From Allolobophora icterica (lineage: Eukaryota > Annelida > Clitellata > Crassiclitellata > Lumbricidae), in contig OY744606.1 in the NCBI GenBank assembly GCA_963556255.1, forward strand, positions 73,818,736 to 73,882,735: a DNA stretch of 64,000 nucleotides. Direction: 5' to 3'. A program made the position numbers and the translations under genes. Below are positions 35,601 through 47,689 of this stretch, piece after piece (positions within the stretch are counted from its first letter, which is position 1; each line of letters opens with the position of its first letter). The notes below the pieces were generated by a model, which was not told the origin of the DNA, did not search any database, and worked only from the letters and a program-made list of their open reading frames with translations.

Positions 35601-36561
35601 CTATCTGCAGCTTCAGCCTGTTTGACTTTTTGATACCTGTTAGAAGCGACTTACAGTAATCTAAGCGACTGGAAACCAATGCATATATATAACGACCTTC
35701 TTATTTTATGACTCTGTTAACTTTCAAGTAACGTACTGGTGAAGAATGGGTGCTACTTCATTTAAGGTGCTTGTTAATGTATACGGACTGTGCTGGCCCA
35801 AGATTCCAATCTGAAAGAAGCCGCGATCCGTATGCGAACCGTTAAGGATAAAATCTCTTAACGTACTCCTTAACCAATGCAGCCAAAATATAATCGAAGT
35901 AGGCTACAATTAGAAATGAAAACTCTATCCTTTACTGTTAGAGAAATCTACGTCTGATTAGTACAATAGTTTACTTGCTGATTGACTGACTGACTTACCC
36001 TTGTATACATTGCAGATGAGACAGAAGTAGGATAATGTTGCGCAGTGCAAATGTCTCCATCCTTTCGTCCTCCTCGTCATGTTCGTAATCGTAATCGTAA
36101 TCTCACAAATTTCTTAAGCGCCACTCTACAGCTAAGCGTAAAGCACCAGCTTATTCATGAGCGCTGCGTCGCATCAGAGGGGTTGTCCAGAGATCGATGT
36201 CCAGTGGAAGTCCGAGTCCATGTTTGTTGATTATTCGTCATCCTCTCTGAAAGTTTAATTAAAATGTTTCTCATTGACCGGGACCACTCAGAAATTTCTC
36301 TACAGAGGCGTGTCAATAAGAATACTGCTCTTCCTATTTTTTTACCATTCCCAGCAACGGCTGTCTCCCGAAATATAAGACACAATCTTTTGGGAGCTGG
36401 GAATGGTTGTTCTGGAATTGATTTGTGTAGTTCTCTCACAAAATAGTCCAATCTGGGGACTGATTTGACTGCAGTTGGAGGACATAGTTCTTTTTGACGA
36501 TAAATAATTGAAACTGATAAAAGACCAAAAAAATAAGCGAAGTTGATTTGGGTTGAATATA
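35601..36561. repeat. Old spacer block with a LINE-tail insert
   Basis: No gene. 35960-36080 and 36230-36560 resemble 22430-22880. Between them sits a fragment (36083-36225, CGTAATCGTAATCGTAATCT...CGAGTCCATG) of the repeat also seen at 56572-56710. Confidence 0.6.
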
Positions 36562-36868
36562 ACAGTACTACCCAATCTTTTTTAGGCTATGGAACCCTTT
36601 TGACTTGAAAAGCTTTTGACGGAACGCTACCTAAACAAAGCATATTTTGGTACAATACTTTTAAACATTAGTAATCCAGGTATATACAGTTTAATCGATT
36701 AAAGTTAGACCAGAAAATCTTTCAAATAAATTTTCCCACGGAGCCTTCATCTCGGAGTCTGATTTATAATGTAACAACAAATTCAAACAACACTTATCCA
36801 GTTGCTTCATGGAATCCTGGTCTTCCCCTCACGGAATCCTAGGATTCCACGGAACCCACTTTTTGGAA
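36562..36868. mobile_element. Degraded hAT-like element
   Basis: Begins CAGTACTACCCAATCTTTTT-AGGCTATGGAACCC and ends with GGATTCCACGGAACCC...GGAAACATTG, the style of a common hAT family with inverted GGAACCC motifs. No target duplication is clear. Confidence 0.5.
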
Positions 36869-36875
36869 ACATTGG

Positions 36876-37580
36876 TCTAAAGAAAAGAATGGTCAAAGCC
36901 ATGGGCGACGATCCCGGGGGGTCGAAGGGGTCAAGACCCCCACTTTTAAGAGTGGGGGACACACCATACATTTGTCCCCACCAAATGTTGAAGAAACAGC
37001 AAAAAAGGTCAAGAAATCTTATCGCACGTGAGTGCGGAAAAAAATTGTTACAACAAATTCGCGAAAAAATTTGTTTGGCCTCTTTTTTGACCAGTTCAGT
37101 TCAAAACTCTTTTTTGACCAGATCATTTCAACAGTGCCCCCCACCTGTCAAACAAGATCGCCGCCACTGGTCAAAGCAATTAGATGTAGTGTGGTACTGT
37201 ACGGATCCGAAACATGGACCATCAGAAAAGAGGACACGAGAAGGTTGGAGGCGTTTGAGATGTGGGTATGGCGTCGGATGAAGAGGTTAGTTGGATAGAG
37301 CTTAAAACAAACGAAGAAGTACAACAAAATGTGTGAGAATAATGTCTTTTATGGCAACATTTTGAGACACAGAGGAAGTGGATCGGCCACATTCTGACAG
37401 AAGACTAAATTATAAGCATTATCATGAAGGGAAGAATGGAGGGAAAGAGAGCGGGACGGATGCTACTGGACTGGATAATGATGGACGGATACATAAAGCT
37501 GACGGAAGAAGCCCTCCGTCGAGAGGAGTAGCGCCATTGGTCGTATGAACTTGCCCAGGGGCAGAGCACTTGAAGAACCA
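36876..37580 (+). mobile_element. RTE-type LINE fragment, split by a MITE
   Basis: Joined across the MITE, the plus-strand frame reads VKAIRCSVVLYGSETWTIRK, then EDTRRLEAFEMWVWRRMKRL, the conserved C-terminal part of RTE-type reverse transcriptases. It continues in a decayed form (NILRHRGSG, then a DGCYW-like end) to about 37575. Confidence 0.78.
36900..37169. mobile_element. hAT-like MITE inserted in the RTE frame
   Basis: Perfect GTCAAAGC duplications at 36892-36899 and 37170-37177; ends CATGGGCGACGATC and (reverse) CAGTGGCGGCGATC. Confidence 0.9.
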
Positions 37581-38860
37581 TTTCGACATATATCAGTGAG
37601 ATTCAGGATACAGTTTTGGTAAATTTATAGTTTATCATTACATCACCTACGATATTTATAACTGCAAAGGTTACTGAGACGTCCAGAAAACAGTCTAGAT
37701 CATTAATTAAACGTAATTACGCTTACAATTTTTATGCCTATAAAGAGGATCTTTAGTTTGTATGCACGACACAGTTGTCCAGGATTGTAAACCAATATAA
37801 TTATAGTTAATGAACCAAATAGAACCGTTGTATCCTGACAATTCTCAGAAGTGCTGCTAGATTTCAGGATCCTTACGTGTAGGACAAAACTAATTGAAAC
37901 AGCAAAATAAAACATTTGTATAGCGCCTATTTAAACCAGACGTCTCAGAAGCACTCTGTTACTAGAAGACAGTCAGTTGGAGCAGTTTTGCTGCTAGTCA
38001 ACAAAACTTGAATGCAGTCCTCAGTAAACTTCGTTTGTATGGCTGTTTTAGGAAGACGGTCCAACGAAGAAGAAACTCCTTTACTCCAACGAGATCATCA
38101 GATTCTGGGTCACCTCTGTGACTATAGACATTGAATCGGACTCTTAAACGACAGCTTCTTCAGAGTTATCATTCAACATTTCAAAAGTTTCACAGGTATT
38201 CAAGAGCACTGAGAGCAGAATCTGACCGTAACCTTTACATGAGTCAATAAAAATTGGTTAGCTTAAGAGTACACAACTACACACCGATAGGGTCTCAGTA
38301 ATTGAATAACTCATAATATGCAATAATAGGCCTAATCATAATGACCTCGCAGCAGAATACCCCACGGAAATTAAACATGATACCATGGGAACTATAGATG
38401 GGGAGATGCAAATTATATACCATAATACCTATGGATTGAACGCTTTTACAAGCTGGCGACACCTTAGTCATTTTCCGTAACTGCCTTAGAAAAAGGTAGA
38501 ATAGGAGGATTGTTAGTCCAATCGTCACCTCATGAAGTGCCTGACTATTATTATGACAGATCAACACATTTGCTGATGTGTTGTTAATGGAAGACTCACT
38601 GAGTATTTGCAGAAATTAACAGATGTTGTCAGTATGCATGACGTCCAACACGGAATTCATACTTATCACTTTCAAAGAGTTCCCCCAACTTTAATGCATC
38701 CTCCTAAAAAGGATTAGGCATTGAGCCTATTTGTTTCATCACAACACTCAGCATCAGAATCAATTGAGTGCCTTACGCTGCTCCTAATCCTGTTTAACTG
38801 AAACACGTGAACAGTTGATCTTAGACTTCATCCGAATTCATTATGACAGTTATAAACTTA
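37581..38860. other. Intergenic, nothing recognised
   Basis: No gene. A single TATAGCGCC...CAGAAGCAC repeat-tail remnant lies at 37917-37960. Confidence 0.5.
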
Positions 38861-38863
38861 TAA

Positions 38864-38899
38864 TAAGAAACAGACCTCATCCATTCAGGATTCTTCACT
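38864..38899 (+). repeat. Inverted repeat arm, left of gene 4 exon 1
   Basis: 36 bp (TAAGAAACAGACCTCATCC...) pairs with 39319-39354 at 32 of 36 positions, bracketing the gene 4 promoter and exon 1. Confidence 0.85.
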
Positions 38900-38979
38900 G
38901 GCAAACCCTGCAGGAGACCAGCAGTCATAAATTTCAGATCGGGCATCTGTCGTCTGTCAAACAATCTTACAGGGAACTC

Positions 38980-39068
38980 ACAGGTTTGTATATATAGGCG
39001 CACCGGACCATTGTCTGCGCAGATTTGTACGAGGATCTCGAAGTGCTTGTTCCGGCGTTTCTCGAAAG
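38980..39068 (+). promoter_or_regulatory. Gene 4 core promoter
   Basis: TATATATAGG at 38989-38998, 80 bp before the ATG. The sequence before it is unlike the shared module of the other genes. The start context is GAAAGATGG, a good initiator. Confidence 0.6.
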
Positions 39069-39218
39069 ATGGCGCTGACGCGGCGCAGTGTTGCGAATCT
39101 CTCCGACAGGCTCCAGCCATACCGTCATCACCTGAAATACCTTCTCGCTGTCCCTTTCTTAGTGGTTCTTTTTGTTGCTGCCTACAAGATGGGGCATTCA
39201 TCGGCTGTGTCAGCCTTT
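39069..39218 (+). CDS. Gene 4 exon 1 (signal-anchor)
   Basis: Fifty codons, ends ...AVSAF, phase 0, GTACGT donor. Confidence 0.78.
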
Positions 39219-42200
39219 GTACGTACATGCAGTTTTCAATGTTACTTGCATATCGAAATGTAGGCTTAGACGTGGTAAATTTACGACTGATGGTCTTCTT
39301 CACGGTTAGACAGCAAGAAGTGAGAAATCCTGAATGGATCAGATCTGTTTCTTAACGTTTTAAACTGATATTATTAGATTGCAGTAAGTTTTACTGAAAC
39401 TGCGTCGCTTGCTACTGTTTTGTAGGCAACGTTGTTGTAAAACATGGCCGTTTGTCTCGCGCTAATAGAGATCAGCTAATTCCCACTTGCGTAATTGTTT
39501 GCTGACTGACTGACTGACTGACTGACTGATTGACTGACTGACTAACTAAATGACTGATTGACTGACTGATTGACTGACACATTTTTGGCATATGAGGTAG
39601 TAGCACTAGCACCTGTCGTAACAGAGTAATAATTGTCTATACCTACGTTTAGTTTCATACCTATCCGATGACTTTTCGTCATCCTATTTCAGCACCAACG
39701 GTAGTTGAAGATTCAAAATGTGACCTGCTGGATTTATTCTGACGCCGTAACCACTCAGACGTTTCTCTACCGAGACGTGCTCTTCCTCTTTACCACCCTT
39801 AGTAACGTGGTTTGTCGTTGTCAGGTCGGGAGCGCCTCTAAGGAGTTTTATGTGGCGCTATACAAATTTACGATTCCGGTTAAGATTACGAATACAGTCC
39901 AGAGACTAAGCAAAGCGTAAGAGAAGTACACAAAGCTGCTATTTTAAAAAGTTAACACTATATTTTGAGAGACCACTATCGAAAAGAATGATTTTCAAAC
40001 GCTTGCGGAAAACGGGCAAAGAAAGACAAAGAAGTTCATTTCGGAGGTTGCTAGGCAACCTATTCCAGAAAGATGGACCGGCCACAGCGAATCTTTTATG
40101 GAGCTCTGTGGAAGTTCGAGCCATAGGGACAACCGGGTCACCTTGTGCGGCAGAACGAAAGAATCTATCGCCTGCTATGGATGATATCGGCACACAAGCT
40201 CCCTAAGAGAGACTGGGGCACGACCTGTAAGACAATAATATTACGCATAAGCATTAGAATCTTAAACTCAATGCGCTTTTGCATTGGCAACCAGTGCAGT
40301 TCCTCCTATATAAAGCTAGATATGCCCGAACCTACAGTAGGTATGCTACTGATCAGGCGAGCCGCTGCATTTAGAACATATTATTGCAGTTGATTGATGC
40401 GCGATAGAGTTAAGCCTGCACAGATAGCATTGTCATAGTCAGCTCTGGTGCATATGAATGCATGCATCAGGGTTGTGGCGGCTTTAGATGTTAGTGAGCT
40501 GCGTACCGAGCGAATCTGACGTAGATGGTAGGAGCACGTGCGATATACATTTCTGACGTGTTCTGAAATTGTTCTGAAATTATTATTTACTACAGTGTTA
40601 TAGTGCATTTTGAAGATGGAAAATATGAAAGGATTTGATTTGGGTTGAACCAAATATTATTCATAAATTAATCTTAAATTTTGGCAGCCGAAAAGCGTAT
40701 TAAATTCCTACTTAATGACACTGCTCATGAAGGCGTAATTTAAGACTATATCACTTAAATCACTATCCAGAATTTCAGTTCACGTTTGCTGTTCATATGT
40801 TACATATACGCCATATTACAGTAGTGAACTGATCATCACACCATCTGCGAGGACTGCTGGATGGTGAGGCTACCGCATACTGCGGATTTCGTTGACCGTC
40901 GGTGTTCTTCATCCGGATGTAACGCAGTCCAGGAACTCTGGATGGGAATATTTCAACTTGACTCTGTATAAACGAGAGCCAGCCAGTGATAGCTATTCCA
41001 GTTAGATCAGCTGAGCAGTGTTTTCCAACAGCTAGACGTTCTGTTCCCAATATTATTGATAGTGGTTAAAGCTTGCTTACTAGACTTTCCAAAAGTCTTT
41101 GACAAGGTGAACCACTAAGGAATAATATTTTAAATCAACGAAGAGGAATATTCCACACACAAACATTTGATGGCTTTTGTGAACTAGTATAGTAAATGTT
41201 ATGCGGCTGTCAGATGGGGAGATGGTGTATTTCATGATTTGTAAAATTTATTCTGCGCAAGACAAGGAAAGATTTTACCCCTTATACTAATATCTTGATT
41301 ATGTGGAAGACATTATTGACGAATGTCCGGTAAAAGGCTTACACATTGGATGTGATGTACGCAGATGATCTTATATTATCCGAGTCGTTGATCACTCTTC
41401 AGAAAATGATTATCACCTTAAATTTGAAGCACACAACTTGGATTTAAAGCTCAATATAGCAAAATCAGTGGTGTTGAGGATTAGCGCTTATTAACTTTAA
41501 TGGAAGTGTTTGACCGTTACTGACTTGAGCTCTGCATATGTTGAAAGAGGAAACTACTTATTTCTGTGATGCCTATTGTGTCGTTTATATATGTCGAATG
41601 CAATAACATACGAAAAGACAAGAAAACAAAATGAAAAACTCAAAAGACGTATGTTCCATTTTTAGATTACGGGTCTTTCATTTCGGTAGTGCATCCACCC
41701 TAGGGTTCAGAGGTTGAAACTCAAAGCAGCGGTGCCATATCTCAGATTCATCGAAATTCGGGTGAATTTAATTCCAATCCGTAGCATCATTTAGGCTAAC
41801 ACAGAAAGCGCCTCTAATGAGGATCTTTAAAAGAGCTCAATACCTTTTTCGGTTGCCGCTACACTTACAATTTACAAACTGTAGCCTTTAAATTTCCTCA
41901 GTTTTTGTTTGCGACTCTATTATGTTGTGATATGTTCAAACAGAATGTAAAGGCCGATTCGCCGGAGCTAAGAGCAAAAAGGGATGTCACGTATCCACCC
42001 AAGGATCAGAGCCCAAACAGCCAGAATCAAGGTCAGCCCTGATAGGCCTAATTAAGTCTGTGATAGTCTAAATATGCTGGAAACGATTTCAAAATAAATT
42101 TGCTAGCATATGAGGTAAATTATACATCATGGTCCATTATATTGCACTGTTGAAACACATGATACTTTTTCAGGTAAAAGCTGCTTTATATTCTAATAAA

Positions 42201-42955
42201 TTTTGCAACATTTTATCAAACTGTGTTTTAGATTAATCAACTCAAAAGAATCGTTACACTCTGATTCACTTCGGCCTACTCCATTCACATCTCGGTGGAA
42301 TCATCATCGATTATTATTTGTTCACCATAGTTTTAATCGTCATCCTTTTCGTTGTTAGTTTTAATTTAATTATATTTTGAAATTGTTAGCGGGTGGAGTT
42401 GCTTACATTCGTTGGGGACGCACAGAGTGTCCAGAGGGAGCAGACATGGTTTACAGCGGAGTAACTGGAGGCTCTTGGTATGCTAGTCACGGGGGAGGAG
42501 CCAACCCTCTTTGCCTTCCAATAGATCCACTCTGGGGAACCTACCACGAACTCGTCGAGAAAGTATCCAAGATCTATGGAGCCGAGTTCGAAGCTCCAAC
42601 CGCTTTCAACCTGAAAAACCTGGATAATATCAAGGGTCGTGCCCTGCAGGATCACAATATTCCATGTGTCGTGTGCAGCAGCAGAACTGGAAGATTTCTT
42701 CTCACGATTCCGGCCAGAAATCTCTGCTACGACAGCTGGAAGCTGGAGTACAGCGGATACCTGATGTCCTCAAGTCCTGCTCACCAAGGTCGAACACAGT
42801 TCATCTGCATGGATGAAAGTCCGGAGGCAGATCCAGCTGGATATAGAGATGAAAACGGAGCTTTGTTCTACAACGTGGAAGGCGTATGTGGGTCTCTTCC
42901 GTGTCCACCGTACACGCAGCGTCGAGAAATAACTTGTGTCGTCTGCACAAAATAA
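39069..42955 (+). CDS. Gene 4: divergent signal-anchored, furin-site precursor with C4-like domain
   Basis: Exons 39069-39218, 41944-42031 and 42390-42955 give 267 residues. The N-terminus (MALTRRSVANLSDRLQPYRH) differs from the paralogs, but the anchor (YLLAVPFLVVLFVAAYKMG) aligns. Exon 2 keeps only the core and uses RAKR|D, cleaved after residue 63 by inference, then a longer linker rich in Pro, Ser and Asn. Exon 3 has VAYIRWGRTEC, GGGANPLCLP, PCVVCSSRTG, GALFYNVEGVCGSLPC and a TCVVCTK end, with a four-residue insertion (NIKG) before the PCVVC motif. Splice sites are GTACGT, CAAACAG, GTCAGC and TTGTTAG. It sits between the two subfamilies and is closer to genes 5-7 in exon 3. Its intron 1 hosts two dead retroelements. 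Confidence 0.82.
39319..39354 (-). repeat. Inverted repeat arm, right of gene 4 exon 1
   Basis: Partner of 38864-38899; lies 100 bp into intron 1. Confidence 0.85.
39500..39580. repeat. (GACT)n tract
   Basis: Degenerate GACT/GATT tetranucleotide array in intron 1 of gene 4. A shorter version is in the homologous blocks near 22425 and 35975. Confidence 0.85.
39820..40600 (-). mobile_element. LINE with reverse transcriptase C-terminus
   Basis: Minus strand: 40653-40381 gives YHLRQIRSVRSSLTSKAA, then MHAFICTRADYDNAI; 40193-39939 gives FAVAGPSFWNRLPSNLRNEL. These are the last two blocks of a CR1/L2-type reverse transcriptase in the right order, with a damaged stretch between. It interrupts the spacer block that is continuous at 22440-22900. 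Confidence 0.82.
41052..41520 (+). mobile_element. Decayed LINE reverse transcriptase palm
   Basis: Across several stops the plus strand reads ACLLDFPKVFDKVNH, then CARQGKILPPY and DVMYADDLILSESLITLQKM, the A, B and C palm motifs of a LINE reverse transcriptase, with the catalytic YADD intact but the frame broken. Confidence 0.75.
41944..42031 (+). CDS. Gene 4 exon 2 (furin-site linker)
   Basis: 88 nt after TTCAAACAG, before GTCAGC. Encodes NVKADSPELRAKRDVTYPP and ends QNQG. Confidence 0.75.
42390..42955 (+). CDS. Gene 4 exon 3 (C4-like domain)
   Basis: 566 nt. The split codon is G|CG (Ala) instead of Gly. Ten cysteines; stop TAA. Confidence 0.88.
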
Positions 42956-44237
42956 TCAGATCAATTGTCATGAAGCTTTAAACAAACTCATATAGCTATG
43001 CTTTCAGATAAAGCAGAAATGATAACTCCAAGTTTTTAATATACGTCTGACACTGTTTTGCTTATCACTAACTTTTTGCGAATTTGACAGCCTTTGATAT
43101 GGATTATGAGCATGTGTTTACTTACGCAAGGAAATGTCTGTTTCAGGCTATAAGCCGAAGTTCTGATGTAATGCTTCTAATGTGTTTACTGGAATTGTTT
43201 AACTGGCTTTCTATCAATAAATCGTAGCGAAGCTTTTGAAATACGAAAATTAAGTTCTTGGGCCCGTCTCATCGTATGTAAGCGATGCAACATTGCAACC
43301 TTGCTGTTAATACACTCTGCTTTACAACTATGCCAGACAAACTGACAACTTGCAGCACGTGCACTGGCAGTCGACATTGTACAAAACACCATATAGAAGT
43401 AGATCGCTATTTACGATAATATAAATTTGACACAATTACCTACCTTAATTTGTATTACAGAACAGATGATGACAAGAAATGAGTGCCTCTGAACGGTTCA
43501 CCCTACTAGAGGCGTTTATAAATGTTTAAATACAATACAATGACGTAAGATTGGTTTATTAATATGCATTAGCAGATTTGCAGGATTTGTCACATTGGAT
43601 ATAGGAAAGCAAATACGTTAATATAAATAGTATTATGAGCAGAAACAATTCGTGAATAGATGTCGGGTTTAAGTGAATGTCGAGCTATAGGATGTATCGA
43701 GTTACTTGTATGGATCAGGAGATACACTCTGTCGTGAGTTGTGTTTCTTGCATCGTTAGGATGCTGCATACATGAATATCTACTATATCCCCATATGATT
43801 CGCTTGGTCTTCGTTTTTTTTAGTTTTGTCGTTTATATATTCTACTCTTTATATTCAAACTTTAGCTAGACATTAGTCGAATACGTGCTTCGACTCGTGA
43901 TCTCCGTACCAAGCTTACCCGAACGCAATAGTTTATCCGTGGTCTACCCATCGTCTCAATGTATATGCGTAATTTGTAACATGAGGTTAATAAAGTGTTG
44001 TTGCGTCTATTCCGTCATTGGTTGCAAATCAATCTGTTTGAACGTGGTCTTGTGCTATATTTGCTATCAGATCAATGGAGTTTATCCGATGAAGAATTTG
44101 CTGAATTTGGGCAGTGAAATGCGCCGTTAGACTCTTACGAAGGTCTGTGCAGTGTGCATGCTGTCGAATTAATCTGTCGAGTTAATTCACATAGGCTCGG
44201 ACTTACCAGCATGACCACAAGGAGTCCATGTAATAGT

Positions 44238-44272
<35 letters not shown>

Positions 44273-44308
44273 GGTAGTAGTAATAGTAGAGGTAGTAGTA
44301 GAAGTACG
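42956..44308. other. 3' flank of gene 4
   Basis: No gene. AATAAA at 43216-43221 could be the polyadenylation signal. Two parts (43180-43220 and 43890-43990) match the flank of the dead exon at 23.0 kb. A (GTA)n microsatellite occupies about 44236-44306. Confidence 0.55.
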
Positions 44309-44316
44309 GTGGTTAT

Positions 44317-44942
44317 CAGTGGCGCCCGCAGCGTGACGCACTGGACGCACGTGCGCAGTGTTTAATCTAGACGTCTTAGGGGGGGGAATGTCCCCCCCCA
44401 GGATTGATGTTTCCCCCAGAGGCCAGCAATATTACAATGTAGAGACCGATGTAGAGACCTTTAGGGGAGGAAAAATCCCCCCACGATACATGTGGATACA
44501 TGGTTCACCCCCAGAGAGATGAATTTCTTAAAAAAAGGTCATCAATGTTTTTGAGAGAGTAATTGCTGTAGAAAAAGTTAAAAATCGGGCGAAGGACTAA
44601 AAAAAGGTCACCAACTTGTTTGGAAGATGAAATTAGGAAAAGTCTAAAACTTTTTCAAAATGTATGAAAGAAATCTTGTCAATTCTTTGCCCCCCCCCCA
44701 GAAACCTTGTTTCCCCTCCCTAGATTAAACACTGGCACGTGCGTCCATCCACCAAATCAAATCCACTCAAGGAATAGGCTTCGCATCGATATTTTTGAAA
44801 GCAATTGAATCACCCACATAACATGCAAAACAGAACATTCTTAAATTATTTCGTTATACGGCATGTTAAAGCATTTAGGTGCTATCTAAATTGAAAATGT
44901 TTTTGTTGTGCGTTCACTTTTTTAAGCCTGCGGGCGCCCCTG
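44317..44942. mobile_element. hAT-like MITE, outer
   Basis: Ends CAGTGGCGCCCGCAG and (reverse) CAGGGGCGCCCGCAG. Flanks GTGGTTAT and GTGGTAGT agree at 6 of 8 bases, in a (GTA)n context. It is interrupted by a second element. Confidence 0.82.
44356..44734. mobile_element. MITE nested in the outer MITE
   Basis: Ends CAGTGTTTAATCTAG in inverted orientation; perfect GCACGTGCG on both sides (44347-44355 and 44735-44743). The interior contains CCCC/GGGG-rich inverted blocks and AAAAAAGGTCA-CAA motifs resembling the interior of the element at 16990. Confidence 0.85.
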
Positions 44943-46281
44943 GTGGTAGTAGTAGTAACAGTAGCAGTATTAGTGGTGGTAGTAGTAGTAGAAGGAGTAA
45001 TATATTAGGAGATTAGTTTCTAAATCGATCGATTGGTGGCTGCGAATGCCAGGCTGTGGGCTGTTCCAGATAGATCTAGCTGTTGCAGCAACAGCGAAAA
45101 TCCTCGAGCCTTATTCTCTAGTTCTCTTTGAAGGAATAGGCCTATGTATGCAGGTCACCGCCGTAGGTTGCCGAACGTAGGCCCCAATAGTCGCCTGATG
45201 TGAAGTGAGAAATAGGTGTTCATATTTTCAATGAGCTATTAGCCTGGAGCCAAATGGTGAAGTCGATTGTAGATCAGTATCCCATCCTTTATTTTTATTA
45301 TGGTAGCTAGTGGGAAGCTTATAGAGTTCATAACAGCTCTGATTCCGTCACGTGTAGACCTATACATTGTATGCATGTGTGCATGTATGTACGTGAGTAC
45401 GTGCGTTTACATGTCTGTAACTATATATGTATAAATGTATATCTGTATGTACGTGTATGTGTGTATGCATGTATGTAGGAGCATTTGTATGTATGCATGT
45501 ATGTATTTACGTATACATTTATTTATGTTGCATTCTGTATGTATTGCATAGATTTGTGTATGTGTGTTACGCAGTGTGTATCTGTGTGTTAGACATTTAT
45601 ATTCGTGCATTGTATGCTCTACTTTACGTATCTGTTGCGTAAAAAACTAGCATGTGCCAGCGTTTATTATGGTACATCTGTTATTTTACAGTCTAGTTTT
45701 TCACTTTGTATCCGGAGAATAGAATCCAAGTGCGTCATGCGAATTCGAAGAAGATAATTAAAATTTAAGTGCGTGTAATCCTAGATGGATTCTGCTCGGT
45801 AGTTTTGCTATTGTCAATTGTGTGTTTAGTTAATGACATATCTGATGTGCAGCTAAGTCAATGGCGTAGTCTCATAAAATCTCTTTTAATGCCTGTGTGT
45901 AGTTGTATTTCTCAGAGATTATAGATTTAATCGATAGTCCTTTTAGAAATTTTCTATGAGACTAATTTTTCATAGCTGTATTGTTCAAAAGAATAGCGTC
46001 TCTTATAATGCTGATTTATTAGCCTGTTTTAGACCTAGTCATATGCGTAATTCTCTAATCTCTCTGCCTGCATACTTCCTGGTTGTTTCAGTTTATTTCT
46101 CCTTGGTCTGCTGTTGCATCAGCTGTTTCGTCTGCCCATGTCCTTTAAAACTTCTGCAACCTTAAATTTATATAAATAAAATTAATGAAGTTGATTATTG
46201 GTGTCGTCGTAACTTAACAATGTTTTATCAAATGATCTAGCACTATTTGCAATAGTTTTAGAGGTCATTTCTGTTAATATT
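44943..46281. other. Intergenic, simple repeats
   Basis: No gene recognised. Residual (GTA)n at 44943-45000 and ATGT/GTGT-rich repeats at 45370-45600. Confidence 0.55.
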
Positions 46282-46456
46282 GATGCTACTCATTCATTCA
46301 TTCATTCATTCTAAGGATTTGATATAGCGCCTCTTCAAGATACCTGGCACCTACTCAGAGGCGCTCCCAGCTCCGCCACAGCTAAAGAAAGTAATAGAGC
46401 CGTGGCTAGCCAGAGTTCACACGCCGGAGGCGCCACTCACACTTCAGTCTTCTCTA
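46282..46456 (-). mobile_element. LINE/SINE-type tail (TATAGCGCC family)
   Basis: (CATT)n, then GATATAGCGCCTCTTCAA...CTACTCAGAGGCGCTCCC and GCCGTGGCT-GCC, the same tail as at 28380, 49774 and 53680. Non-coding. Confidence 0.65.
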
Positions 46457-46514
46457 AGATGACAAACATAGTACTGTGTCCACATAATGCATTGTATAAA
46501 CATCTGGCAGTCGA

Positions 46515-46925
46515 ATTTGATGTCCAGAAGGAGCAGACATAGTTTAGAGCAGATTAACTGGAGGTTCTTAGTTTGCTTATTGATCATGGTAGAGAAGCCA
46601 ATCCTTTTTGTTCTTCTAAGGGATCTGATCTGAGGTATTTTTAATGAGGTCGTCGAGAAAGGAGTCAAACTTTCAGGAGACAAAACTGGAGCAGGAATAT
46701 GACTCTCCATTGGGCTCAACTTGGAAAGCCTCGATGGTTGTTCAATCTTACAAAGCATAGTACCACAGTAATACTCATATAGTCGACCTCAGAGAAGCAA
46801 CCAGCCCCAACCTGATGTTTCCCGTCCGAAATCGTTGGTATATGACTGGAGAAAAGAATGCCATTCTGGTCATAACGGACGTACGTTGTTCATATGCACC
46901 GATATAAATCCTGAATAAAATCGTG
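46515..46925 (+). pseudogene. Heavily decayed exon 3
   Basis: Aligns by eye along most of exon 3 of gene 4: GTCCAGAAGGAGCAGACAT, AACTGGAGG-TCTT, GAGAAGCCAATCCTTTTTG, GAGGTCGTCGAGAAAG, then CATTCTGGTCATAACGGACG and TTCATATGCACCGATA. Stops and indels throughout. It lies one spacer before gene 5. Confidence 0.8.
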
Positions 46926-47428
46926 CAAAATATCGAAATTAAAACTGAGCTGCAAGTGGCTACAGTTTTCTAAGCCCAACAACATAGTAACAGGACACAA
47001 TACAAACATTTGAATTTCACAAAGATAACTTTATAAGACCATGTTTTTATATCAAGTCTGCGATAATGATTAATAATGCTTTACCATACACCGCACACAT
47101 GATTGCTCAAGATTCGACAGGCTCAGAAGTAGGCCTAAAATACGTTTGCATCAGAACAGCCTATTTAATAAAGCGCCTTCTGGTACTTCAAACAAGTTGC
47201 TTGTAATTATTAATTATTATTAATTTCATCTGCATAATACTATTGCTTTCAGAACCAATATTATCAATTCCTTTTATTTTCTGTGAATAATTTTAACCGG
47301 AATAAAAATATGCAAAATCAGACTATAGTAGCCTAATAATTATCACTGGTGCACTCATAAATGATAGCGACTGTTTCTGACATTCAGCATAACAACTGCA
47401 CTAAATGCACATAAAAATTATATAAATG

Positions 47429-47486
<58 letters not shown>

Positions 47487-47689
47487 CTTGCGTTAGAGTG
47501 CGAGTGTGGGCTTAGGTTCGTGTGTGCTTACATGACAGAACACGACGTCATCTTTGCAGTCCTTTTATTCAACTGACGCACTGAAAAGTATGAACCCATA
47601 GAAGTTAAATTTTCTCGAGTTAACGGCGCTGTGGTTGTAGAGATGCCTAGATTACCCTATCGCTACCTAACTTGGTTCTACTTGAGGGC
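46926..47689. repeat. Spacer duplicated at 60.1-60.9 kb
   Basis: No gene. CTGAATAAAATC-TGCA-ATAATCGAAAT and GGTAACAGGACACA-TGCAAA, through to GCTTGCAAAT-TTTCAAT, recur in order at 60115-60860. A (TG)n tract lies at 47436-47485. Confidence 0.75.
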
